Shown here one piece after another: positions 36,755-44,234 of a DNA stretch of 64,000 nt. Each line of letters opens with the position of its first letter. Position 1 is the first letter of the stretch. The position numbers were made by a program, and so were the translations under genes. The notes under the pieces were generated by a model. It did no database searches and was not told where the DNA came from. It was given only the letters and a program-made list of their open reading frames with translations. The DNA is from Cellvibrio sp. 79 (GTDB lineage: Bacteria > Pseudomonadota > Gammaproteobacteria > Pseudomonadales > Cellvibrionaceae), in NCBI GenBank assembly GCA_003056245.1, contig MVDH01000003.1:204177-268176 (forward strand), in the 5' to 3' direction.

Positions 36755-37222
36755 ATGAACGTGTTTCGTATTTTTTTGGTCAACTGTTTATTCATGTCTG
36801 GTGTTGCGTGCGTCGCTGAGTCGCCCAAAGAAAGCTTTAATGTGGAGAAAGCAGCGGGCTACAACCCTGTGATCCCTGCATTGAAATCGTATCTTGTAGC
36901 GCAAGACGCGACCAAGGGACAACACCATATTTGCGTAATTGGTTATGTTGAGCCAATAAATGGCGGTGCTGGTAAAAATAATATAGCTTGGGTTTTTTGG
37001 CGTGAAGGTAATCGCTTAACTCTTTGGGAACCTGCTGCCGAAGGTTTTGAACCTAAAGACTCGCTCAAACATTCTCGTCGTGATTTAGATATTGCAAAAG
37101 ATGTAACTGCTGCAACCGAAGAAATTGGTAGCAGTACCTATAAAAAATCTGTTGCATGGGTTGAGAATGTAAAAAACGATTGCCAAAAACGTGGCAAGTC
37201 TTACGAAATATTAATTGATTAA
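36755..37222 (+). CDS. Secreted/lipoprotein, likely partner of the downstream hydrolase
   Basis: A 155 aa protein with a signal sequence (FLVNCLFMSGVACVAES; GVAC may be a lipobox). The mature part has NPVIPALKSYLVAQDATKGQHHICVIGY and AWVFWREGNRLTLWEP and one more Cys near the end. AAGGAA precedes the ATG. It ends 23 bases before a cell-wall-hydrolase-like gene without signal peptide, a typical periplasmic immunity plus effector layout. The family is not recognised. Confidence 0.6.
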   Translation: MNVFRIFLVNCLFMSGVACVAESPKESFNVEKAAGYNPVIPALKSYLVAQDATKGQHHICVIGYVEPINGGAGKNNIAWVFWREGNRLTLWEPAAEGFEPKDSLKHSRRDLDIAKDVTAATEEIGSSTYKKSVAWVENVKNDCQKRGKSYEILID

Positions 37223-37245
37223 ACTTTCATTTAAAGGACTTTATT

Positions 37246-38028
37246 GTGGCAACTTTTCAAACGATGGCGGGCGCTAAATTACCTCTACAATTGACACTAT
37301 TTGTTGGCAATGTTTTAAAAATCAAGATTGTACCGGGGCCTGGTGAACTCGTTCCTTTTAAACTGAGCATTTCCCCTGACAAGTCATTATTGTTAATCAA
37401 CGACGAAATCAGGGCGAAAGCTAATTTTGAAATATATGAACTTAAAGCAAATAGCCCAGGGTTTGTGCGATTTCAAGCTCAGAACGCAAAAGGAACAAAA
37501 GCAGGCCCGATCTCCGTAACAATTAAACAACCATTGACCTTACCTACAGCCAACGCTGATCAACTAGCACTTATAAAGCTTTTATTAGCGGAAGCGCCTT
37601 CACCTTTTTCAGCTAATTATGATGCATCAACATCGAAAACCGGGCTGCAATGGATGCGCCTTGTTGTGCAAAACCGATTGATCATGAAGTCGGGAATTGT
37701 CGGATCGAAAGGTGCGACATCAATGATTGATGTAATTAAATCGCCCGGACAATTTAAAGGTTTTGAACAATATCCGGTGCTTGGAAGCAAGCAGCGGGGA
37801 AATATCGAGGATATTTTAAATATCGCAAATGATGGAACTCACGCAAAGCAGCAACTTTTTTATAATCACGTTTCTGCTGCAATTGCAGCCGCTACCGAAC
37901 CCGCAATTGTAGACCCGTGCACCACAAAATTACTGTCGTGGCGTACAGCGGGAGCAGAGTCACCCGGTGGGGACTTTAAGTTTTACAAAAATTTTTCTGG
38001 TCAAGATTTCTATACAATTCCAAAGTAG
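37246..38028 (+). CDS. SleB/Hydrolase_2-like protein with Ig-like N-terminus (putative effector)
   Basis: A 260 aa protein starting at GTG 37246, without a signal peptide. Residues 1-100 look like an Ig-type beta domain (FQAQNAKGTKAGPISVTI). Residues 105-220 resemble the cell-wall hydrolase SleB family: LLLAEAPSP with a candidate catalytic Glu117, WMRLVVQNRL near 136, MIDVIKSPGQFKGF near 160 and a late FYNHVSAAIAAA. Peptidoglycan hydrolysis after delivery by a secretion system would explain why a secreted partner lies upstream. No secretion genes are in the window. Confidence 0.55.
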   Translation: MATFQTMAGAKLPLQLTLFVGNVLKIKIVPGPGELVPFKLSISPDKSLLLINDEIRAKANFEIYELKANSPGFVRFQAQNAKGTKAGPISVTIKQPLTLPTANADQLALIKLLLAEAPSPFSANYDASTSKTGLQWMRLVVQNRLIMKSGIVGSKGATSMIDVIKSPGQFKGFEQYPVLGSKQRGNIEDILNIANDGTHAKQQLFYNHVSAAIAAATEPAIVDPCTTKLLSWRTAGAESPGGDFKFYKNFSGQDFYTIPK

Positions 38029-38092
38029 TACGGAGAGATGGCACTTAAAAGCTGCAACTTAGCTGGGAGTTGAACATTATGAGAAGCATCAA

Positions 38093-38398
38093 ATGACCGA
38101 TCAGAATACAAAAATAATTTATCGCGGCATATCAATGATAGAGGGATGGCCTGAAAAAATTAAAGCATCACAAGATATTCAAACTTGTATCGTAAATGAC
38201 CAACAAGTTTCGCGTATACGCTATGGTAACGAGCTTGATGATTGGGGTGCAGATCGGCAACCTTGTCATGATTGTGGAGTTATCAAAGGTGAATTTCACG
38301 TTGAAGGGTGTGACGTCGAACGCTGCCCTGGCTGTGATGGCCAAAGGTTTAACTGCGATTGCGAACCTTGCGAAGACGACGACACTGATGAAGCTTAA
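38093..38398 (+). CDS. Cys-rich zinc-knuckle-like hypothetical protein
   Basis: A 101 aa protein. The C-terminal half has regularly spaced cysteines: CHDCGV, EGCDVERCPGCDG and FNCDCEPC, then an acidic tail. This pattern (HVxGCDVExCPxCxGQ) occurs in many small uncharacterised bacterial proteins and suggests one or two zinc sites. Function unknown. Single gene of the plus-strand array. Confidence 0.6.
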   Translation: MTDQNTKIIYRGISMIEGWPEKIKASQDIQTCIVNDQQVSRIRYGNELDDWGADRQPCHDCGVIKGEFHVEGCDVERCPGCDGQRFNCDCEPCEDDDTDEA

Positions 38399-38463
38399 TA
38401 ACTCATCCGAGTCGATCTCGCTTCGCAACGCAACGTGATTCAGACGTCAGGCATGAGGTGTGC

Positions 38464-38796
38464 ATGATGATAAAAGTCATTAATATCCCTGTAAAAAAGC
38501 TTCCAATTCCTTTTGGTGAAGCTCATTTGGTTTTACGTGGTATCGGTGAATCAAGAGCCAAAGAGATAATAAGACACACTAAAGCAAAGATCATATTGGC
38601 TGATGCTGGACTTGATTTTGAATTGGTCAATTTCAGAAATTACTATGACATATTCAAAAATGAAATCACTCCAAGAATTTGCTCTGACCTTGAATGTATC
38701 GAATTATCTCGATATCCAGGCAATTATTGTTATGTTTTATCTGAATGGCTTTGCGAAAAAGGAGAAATAATAATCCTGGCTGAGCGGTATCACTAA
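38464..38796 (+). CDS. Hypothetical protein, 110 aa
   Basis: ATG at 38464 (or 38467) has GAGG five bases upstream. The protein starts with strands (IKVINIPVKKLPIPFGEAHLVL), then GIGESRAKEIIRHTKAKIILAD and three Cys in the second half. No family recognised. Cytoplasmic by composition. Confidence 0.55.
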   Translation: MMIKVINIPVKKLPIPFGEAHLVLRGIGESRAKEIIRHTKAKIILADAGLDFELVNFRNYYDIFKNEITPRICSDLECIELSRYPGNYCYVLSEWLCEKGEIIILAERYH

Positions 38797-38912
38797 AACA
38801 CCTACTAAAACTGCCAATCATCACCGCGCCATGCAAAATTTAAGTCGATGCTTTACGGTTTTGCTGCGAAAAAAACTTACAAACTGTCATAGTATGTGGC
38901 TTTGGATTTTTT

Positions 38913-39239
38913 ATGTATAGTCAAAGTCTGGCTGCGTTGGCCAACAACACCAAGTGGAGCGAATTACAGAAATTTATGTCTGGCCTCGAACAAAGGGCAC
39001 CTTATTGGCGAACTCGATCTATAAATGGTTTTATTTACCCACCACAGGGCTGGGATGGTGATTGGTCTTATCACTTTCGCCTCGGTGAGTACAAAGATAT
39101 TGAATGGTGCGAAATGCAGCCACGACTCAACGACGAGGCGCTATCACAAGAAGAAGTTTTTACCGCGTGTAAAAACTTTGGTTTTGAAACAGAAAAAATA
39201 GAGTCCATTGTAAAAGTTATTGGCTACCGCCGACTCTAA
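38913..39239 (+). CDS. DUF6678-like hypothetical protein
   Basis: A 108 aa protein opening LAALANNTKWSELQKFMSGL with WDGDWSYHFRLGEYKDIEWCEM in the middle. This combination resembles a family I recall as DUF6678. Such proteins are often small immunity-like genes. Function unknown. Confidence 0.55.
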   Translation: MYSQSLAALANNTKWSELQKFMSGLEQRAPYWRTRSINGFIYPPQGWDGDWSYHFRLGEYKDIEWCEMQPRLNDEALSQEEVFTACKNFGFETEKIESIVKVIGYRRL

Positions 39240-39322
39240 CTGATAGCTTTCAGGTTACGTCTTTTTAACAACATTAAAAATTAATTATTAAAGTTTGTTA
39301 CATATTTCAAGGAATAAATGAA

Positions 39323-39565
39323 GTGGTAGTATTTGCAATTACCAGAGAAGGTTATCTTGAGCTTGAGCCAATTATCAAAACCTTAAATTACCCGCTGTGG
39401 GTCAGCGCCGGGGTTTTGTCTAACAGTGAGCTTTCCGAATTACGGAGCTTAGGGGTTAATTTAACCAACTTCTCATACTCAATTGAACCGAATGATATGG
39501 AAACCATATTGGATGCGCTGGCTGACATATCGCTACATCATCCAGGACATAGAATTTGGCTGTAG
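39323..39565 (+). CDS. Hypothetical protein, 80 aa
   Basis: GTG start at 39323 with AAGGA about nine bases upstream; an overlapping ATG in another frame stops after three codons. Sequence has YLELEPIIKTLNYPLWVSAG and a short LSNSELSELRSLGVNL repeat-like segment. No family recognised. Confidence 0.5.
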   Translation: MVVFAITREGYLELEPIIKTLNYPLWVSAGVLSNSELSELRSLGVNLTNFSYSIEPNDMETILDALADISLHHPGHRIWL

Positions 39566-39614
39566 TGCCAACCTGAATAATTTTTTGCATCGACATTAAG
39601 CGCCTGAGGAATAC

Positions 39615-40004
39615 ATGAAAGCATTTTTCATAATATTTATATTTTTCACTAATACTACACATGCAGATGTACATAAATGCATGGGAGATGACGGGGTTTT
39701 GAAATTTTCAGACAGCCCATGTAACGCCGTGGATAAAAAAGCTAGCTCTAGTCACATAAAAAATGAGAATAATAAAGACAAAAAATATCCGGGATATAAC
39801 TAGGAAAAATATTTAAGCTTAAGCGCAGAAAAAAGGGCTGAAATATGCTCCATCAAGAAAAAATCATATGAAGAAATAATATCTAAGAAATGCTTGACCA
39901 TGCTCAACTCCAAAACTAGAAAAACGGATTGTTTGTCCGGTAAAAACTTAGAGCACGCAATTTTACTTGCCAAAAACGATTATGAATTTGCCTGCCAAAT
40001 TTAA
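39615..40004 (+). pseudogene. DUF4124-type secreted protein gene interrupted by an amber codon
   Basis: Signal peptide (about residues 1-17, THADVHK) and DUF4124 motif HKCMGDDGVLKFSDSPC. TAG at 39801-39803 ends the first 62 codons, but the same frame continues open for 66 more codons (KYLSLSAEKRAEICSIKKK and later CLTMLNSKTRKTDC) to TAA at 40002. DUF4124 proteins commonly continue in this way. The best reading is a nonsense mutation, a base error or, less likely, read-through. Confidence 0.65.
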
Positions 40005-40045
40005 CATGCAACTCGTTGCTCCAACCCATTTTTAAATTAAGAGAT

Positions 40046-40354
40046 ATGTACGAACCAAAAGAATTAGGATTCTGGAGCAACGCAAAAGCTCCCAACTGCG
40101 GATCAAAACACCAATTTCTAATCTCAGGAAAGAAATATCGAGTTATAAAAGAGTTCACAGATTATGACCGTCACATTCATCCCGAAGGAGAAGAGTGGTT
40201 ATTTTTGGGTTACTCATTTGCTCCTTATGATGATGGCCTCTCCTGGCTTATATCATTTGATGATAAACAAGAGTGGCACATTCCGATGCAATGGAGAGAT
40301 GACGAGCAGGGAAAGGTGCTTGATGCCTTAGAACAATTTATACAAGAAATTTAA
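40046..40354 (+). CDS. DUF3601 domain protein
   Basis: A 102 aa cytoplasmic protein resembling DUF3601: GKKYRVIKEFTDYDRHIHPEG, EWLFLGYSFAPYDDGLSW and EWHIPMQWRDDEQGKVLD. The ATG at 40046 follows AAGAGA. A longer frame from TTG 40016 is less likely. Proteins of this type occur in immunity-gene clusters of polymorphic toxin systems. Function unknown. Confidence 0.72.
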   Translation: MYEPKELGFWSNAKAPNCGSKHQFLISGKKYRVIKEFTDYDRHIHPEGEEWLFLGYSFAPYDDGLSWLISFDDKQEWHIPMQWRDDEQGKVLDALEQFIQEI

Positions 40355-40362
40355 TAACATCA

Positions 40363-40379
40363 CTGGTACTTCGTACCAG
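40363..40379 (+). repeat. Short perfect hairpin
   Basis: CTGGTAC / GTACCAG, a 7-bp stem with a TTC loop, right after the DUF3601 gene. No T-run follows. It may stabilise the transcript end. Confidence 0.4.
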
Positions 40380-40462
40380 AGCCGGATTAACATCATGTAC
40401 AGTCCAGCCCCGAGATAAGCAGGAAATATTAAAAAAAATTTTACTACAGCTTAGGAAAAAAA

Positions 40463-40864
40463 GTGAAACTAAATTTCGATTTACTAAGAACATTATTAGT
40501 TATAGGTTCTATATTTTCCTGCGGCATGCTGGCACTTTGTATTTTGCAGATACCAAGCTACACATTCAGTCTTGAAGAAATTCCGTTTCGCTTTAAAATT
40601 ATCATACCCATATGTCTACTGGTTCTTTTTTTGGCATCTTATTTTTCAGAAGCCCCAACGTGGAAAAATTTTCTTAAGCTAGTTGGTTATACAATTTGCA
40701 TAACGCTGCTGGGTATTGTTGCATATGGCATTCGAACTGTAATTTATAATTTGTTCAACCTGTCTGTTAGCACAGAGACTGGGCATGGCTTACTGCTTAT
40801 ATGTTTAGGAGCAGGCGGTATATTTATTGTTATTAGATGCATTAAGTCAAAATGGTTGAATTAG
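40463..40864 (+). CDS. Four-helix membrane protein
   Basis: A 133 aa protein starting at GTG 40463. Predicted helices at about 8-28, 45-62, 72-92 and 108-126. No conserved family motif recognised. Member of the plus-strand array. Confidence 0.55.
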   Translation: MKLNFDLLRTLLVIGSIFSCGMLALCILQIPSYTFSLEEIPFRFKIIIPICLLVLFLASYFSEAPTWKNFLKLVGYTICITLLGIVAYGIRTVIYNLFNLSVSTETGHGLLLICLGAGGIFIVIRCIKSKWLN

Positions 40865-40941
40865 CACCGGACAAGCAGTGAGGCATTATTTCGCTGCGTT
40901 ATAAGCTTTAACTTATGCAAATCTAAGTTCATGGAAAAATC

Positions 40942-41160
40942 ATGACAGGAATTAATAAACTATTAAGAAATGAAAGCAAAATTATGCTTTGGGTACTCAT
41001 AGGACCAATTGCTATAGGGTTAACCCTAGTGTTTTTGTTATCCCTGTTCGAAAACAGCATAGATGAATGCCTTGATGCAGGTGGTAGTTTTAACTATGAA
41101 TCATGTGAATGCGACTTTAAAAAATCACATACTGCTCCAATCCAGCATCATTGTAAGTAG
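40942..41160 (+). CDS. Single-helix protein with Cys-rich tail
   Basis: A 72 aa protein: polar start, one helix (about 15-36, MLWVLIGPIAIGLTLVFLL) and a periplasmic-type tail with four Cys (DECLDAGG, ESCECDF, HHCK). The DECLDAGGSFNYESCEC pattern is typical of small inner-membrane proteins next to toxin genes. Function unknown. Confidence 0.5.
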   Translation: MTGINKLLRNESKIMLWVLIGPIAIGLTLVFLLSLFENSIDECLDAGGSFNYESCECDFKKSHTAPIQHHCK

Positions 41161-41210
41161 AAATGTAATAAAGCAATCCAACAAATGGCTTTTAAGTTTA
41201 TGGAAATCTG

Positions 41211-41588
41211 ATGAAACTGTATTGCACCAAAGACGAAGTATCGATTAACGGTAGCGTTTTGGAGTTACAAGAGATCAAATCAAAAATCGAAGCTATGAAG
41301 GAAGGAGATTTGATCCAATTACAATTCGATACAACTGGCAATACGCAAGGCTTTGACATTCTTGAGTCAACTATGATCATTCGAGCAGGCAGCGGTCCTT
41401 CCTATACAAGCTATCAGAAAGGCATCGGCATTACATTTACAGGCGGTATCGAAAGCCTGAAAGCATTTGCATCACTCTTCAATTTTGAAGAAGAATCTGA
41501 ACTCGGCTGTCACTATCATTGGGATGATGCTTGTGACTCAAACTATGTTGCTAGCGGCACCTTGCCCATAACAGTTGCAGTATCATAA
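41211..41588 (+). CDS. Hypothetical (Imm32-like?) protein
   Basis: A 125 aa protein opening MKLYCTKDEVSINGSVLEL, with an amphipathic helix and the later GIGITFTGGIESLKAFASLF. The opening and size remind me of a small immunity family (Imm32), but this is only an impression. Cytoplasmic. Confidence 0.5.
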   Translation: MKLYCTKDEVSINGSVLELQEIKSKIEAMKEGDLIQLQFDTTGNTQGFDILESTMIIRAGSGPSYTSYQKGIGITFTGGIESLKAFASLFNFEEESELGCHYHWDDACDSNYVASGTLPITVAVS

Positions 41589-41687
41589 AAACATTTAGCA
41601 AAACGCAACATAGTGAAAAGTACGTAGACCACCGTACCAAGCACAAAAAATCAATAACACCAAAAGTTATTACGCAAAAGGTGAAAA

Positions 41688-41909
41688 ATGTCAGCTTTAT
41701 TCGTTAAAAGCGCGAAGCATTTAAAGTCTCATATACTCGATATAGAATTTTCAGACGGGGCGCATCGGATTATAGACTTTGCCCCTTTTATCTTTTCAGT
41801 CGGGCACCCCGACTACGAACGTTATAAATCTGAATCAGGATTTATTGGTTTTAAAATTGAAGATGGCAATTTAAATTGGGATGATTACACGATGATCTTT
41901 CCAACTTAA
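41688..41909 (+). CDS. DUF2442 domain protein
   Basis: A 73 aa protein matching DUF2442: LDIEFSDGAHRIIDFAPF, a central Gly-His-Pro turn and GFKIEDGNLNWDDY. DUF2442 proteins are often paired with toxin-type DUF4160 partners; no partner is adjacent here. Last gene of the plus-strand array. Confidence 0.75.
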   Translation: MSALFVKSAKHLKSHILDIEFSDGAHRIIDFAPFIFSVGHPDYERYKSESGFIGFKIEDGNLNWDDYTMIFPT

Positions 41910-41941
41910 GACCTGTATGCAGGAAACTTACTTCGCCAACC

Positions 41942-41976
41942 AAAAAGCCGCCGCAGTTTTGCGACGGCTTTTTTAT
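41942..41976. terminator. Bidirectional terminator between the array and the phosphatase region
   Basis: AAAAGCCGCCGCA and TGCGACGGCTTTT pair with one mismatch; T-rich on the plus side and A-rich before it, so it can serve both converging units. Confidence 0.75.
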
Positions 41977-41994
41977 TTTTGGAACAAGAAAAAA

Positions 41995-42690
41995 TTAATC
42001 CAGCAAATCCGAATAATCGCGAGAAAGGTAATTACCGAGCTGAGCCCAAGGTAAGGTTTTGGGGCTGGTTATTTCGCTGGCTTTGATGGTGCGGCCGGAT
42101 AAGCCTTTTGAGTCTTTGGCGGTAATGGTTTTTGCGTATTGCCCTTTAGGATTCCATACCAATGTTATTTGTTGGTTACCGCGTTGTATTTCGTAGGTTT
42201 CCAAACCATTTTCACTGACTGTTGTTGGCTTGAGTTTTTTTAAAGATTCCGGATCGGCCAGGTTCCAGCTTTCTACCCAGTGGCCATCAAACCCTACATT
42301 GGCGTAATAGGCTTCTGCGATTTCGATCACGCGCTTTTCGTGGCGGTCTACCAGTTTTACATCCAATTTACCTTGCGTATCGCGCACAATCCATAACGGG
42401 GCGCCGGTGACGTCGTCATGTTTATGACCCAGGCCGCCGTGATGGTGTTCATCGTGTGAGGAGCGCTGCGCAGCTTCGGGGACTTCGCGTTCGATCCAGA
42501 GTGAATCGGGTTGGCGATAGAGTAATTCGGAGTAGGACATTTCCTGGCGCACACCGTCTTTGCCTAGTTTCCATTGGTGATATTCCACGCGCAATGCATC
42601 GGCGGGTGCGGCCAATATGTGATTTGCAATCGTAAACAACGGCAGTAAAACAATGCTGCGTAATAGCAAATTAAAACCGGTTTTTTTCAT
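41995..42690 (-). CDS. Secreted protein downstream of the alkaline phosphatases
   Basis: A 231 aa protein with a signal peptide (about 1-27, ANHILAAPAD). It contains a His-rich loop DEHHHGGLGHKHDD near residue 90, probably metal-binding, and strands such as LETYEIQRGNQQITLVWNP. No family recognised. I start at the ATG at 42690 because the 29 residues before it would hide the signal peptide. It is 107 bases after the phosphatase gene on the same strand and may act with it. Confidence 0.65.
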   Translation of the reverse strand: MKKTGFNLLLRSIVLLPLFTIANHILAAPADALRVEYHQWKLGKDGVRQEMSYSELLYRQPDSLWIEREVPEAAQRSSHDEHHHGGLGHKHDDVTGAPLWIVRDTQGKLDVKLVDRHEKRVIEIAEAYYANVGFDGHWVESWNLADPESLKKLKPTTVSENGLETYEIQRGNQQITLVWNPKGQYAKTITAKDSKGLSGRTIKASEITSPKTLPWAQLGNYLSRDYSDLLD

Positions 42691-42797
42691 CTTTGTAGCT
42701 CGCGTTAAAACAATGTTGTAAAAAAATCTGTAAAAACAAAACATGCATAAAACAAAAAGGTGGCCACTATGTGCCACCTTTTCTCAGCAGGGGAAAA

Positions 42798-44210
42798 TTA
42801 CAACCCCATCGCTTGTTTGATCAAACCGTGAATGTCGGTGTTGTTCAGTGTGCCTTTGAAGCGCTGGCTGCCCGCACCACCGGCAGTCAGGCGAACATCG
42901 CCACCACCGTGGGTTTCTGAACCGGCACTGCCCAGTTTCACACCCACTTCCTGCAGGTAATCGTCCGCCAGTACATCGGCTTCAAGGAGTTCCGCGCGAG
43001 TTGCTTCACGTGGGCCACCACCATTGCCGAATACCAGCGTGGTAAATGGCTTGCCTTGTTTATCTTTAGTGGTGTTGCCAGTGACGTAATCGCGCATCAG
43101 GCCAAGGATCGGGTTACCAATTTTGGAGTAACCGTTAAAGGCCATTACGTGATCGTGGTCGGCGGTAACGATGATCAGGGTGTTGCTCAGGTCAACCGAT
43201 TCAACGGCCGCTTTAATAGCTGCGTCAAAGGCGAGAGTATCTTCCAGCGCGCGCTTGGCATTGGTGCCGTGCAATGCGTGGTCGATACGGCCACCTTCTA
43301 CCATCAGGAAATAACCGGTTTGGTTGCGTGACAAAACTTGAATCGCGGCCTTGGTCATATCGGCAAGGCTTGGTTCGTTGATGCTGCTTTTCACGCGATC
43401 CAGATCGTAATTCAGGTCGCTGGCGTTAAACAGCCCGAGCAGTTTGTTGGTGGTCGCCAGATTAACGGCGCTCAACTCAGTGCCAGTGGTGACATAGGTG
43501 TAACCAGCGGTTTTCATTTCTTCAACCAGATTACGGCTGTCGGTGCGGCGACCACCGCTAACAGTAGTCGGTAAAAAATGACGACGGCCGCCGCCGAGAA
43601 CTACGTCCATACCATCGGTGCCCAACCTGGTGTTGTAACCAGCACCGTTAGGAACCATTTGTGCAGCGATGGTGTTCTCAGCATTGCGATTACAGATGTG
43701 AGCATAAGTAGTCGCCGGTGTAGCGTGAGTGATGCGAGTGGTGCTCACGATACCAGTGCCGTAGTTTTTGGCTTTCAACGTTTCCAGCAAAGTTTCCACT
43801 GCTTGGCCATTGTTGGTTGTCGGGCAAGTGCTATCGCCATTTACCTGATAGGCATTGCCGGACGGATCGTTTGGGTTGGTGTCCGGCGTCATGGAAATCA
43901 CTTCGTTTTTGGATTTTGAACCGGTGATGTAGCTCGCCATACCGGGTGCGCTGTCGGTAGTTTGCGCATCTTCCGAATAGGTTTTGATACGCGCGGCGTA
44001 ACCCAGTTTTTCCATCGCCAATTTGTGCGTTTCAGGCACGGCCAACCCGGCTTTTTCACCAGCGTAAATACGCGCAGCAGTTTGCGTCACTGGACCCATA
44101 CCATCGCCCAGGAAGAAAATAATATTTTTCGCTTCTGCAGCGTGAAGGGTGTTGGCGCTCATCGCGGCTACACACGTTAAGATGGCGCCACTTAAAAAAG
44201 ATCGTTTCAT
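42798..44210 (-). CDS. Alkaline phosphatase, secreted
   Basis: A 470 aa phosphomonoesterase of the PhoA superfamily, periplasmic or secreted (signal peptide ending LHAAEA). Metal and catalytic sites are visible: FFLGDGMG (Zn/Mg Asp), TDSAPGMASY with the nucleophile Ser, VEGGRIDHALHG, VTADHDHV and ETHGGGDV. GGAGAATGC precedes the start. It and the next gene are tandem paralogs, with long identical stretches, and probably serve phosphate acquisition. Confidence 0.93.
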   Translation of the reverse strand: MKRSFLSGAILTCVAAMSANTLHAAEAKNIIFFLGDGMGPVTQTAARIYAGEKAGLAVPETHKLAMEKLGYAARIKTYSEDAQTTDSAPGMASYITGSKSKNEVISMTPDTNPNDPSGNAYQVNGDSTCPTTNNGQAVETLLETLKAKNYGTGIVSTTRITHATPATTYAHICNRNAENTIAAQMVPNGAGYNTRLGTDGMDVVLGGGRRHFLPTTVSGGRRTDSRNLVEEMKTAGYTYVTTGTELSAVNLATTNKLLGLFNASDLNYDLDRVKSSINEPSLADMTKAAIQVLSRNQTGYFLMVEGGRIDHALHGTNAKRALEDTLAFDAAIKAAVESVDLSNTLIIVTADHDHVMAFNGYSKIGNPILGLMRDYVTGNTTKDKQGKPFTTLVFGNGGGPREATRAELLEADVLADDYLQEVGVKLGSAGSETHGGGDVRLTAGGAGSQRFKGTLNNTDIHGLIKQAMGL

Positions 44211-44234
44211 TGCATTCTCCTACCTAAGGGCGAG

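Noticed and set aside
26000..41990. Chromosomal integron cassette array
   Set aside because: No integron integrase in the window and no pairs of inverse core and core sites (RYYYAAC / GTTRRRY) at the gene ends that I could align.
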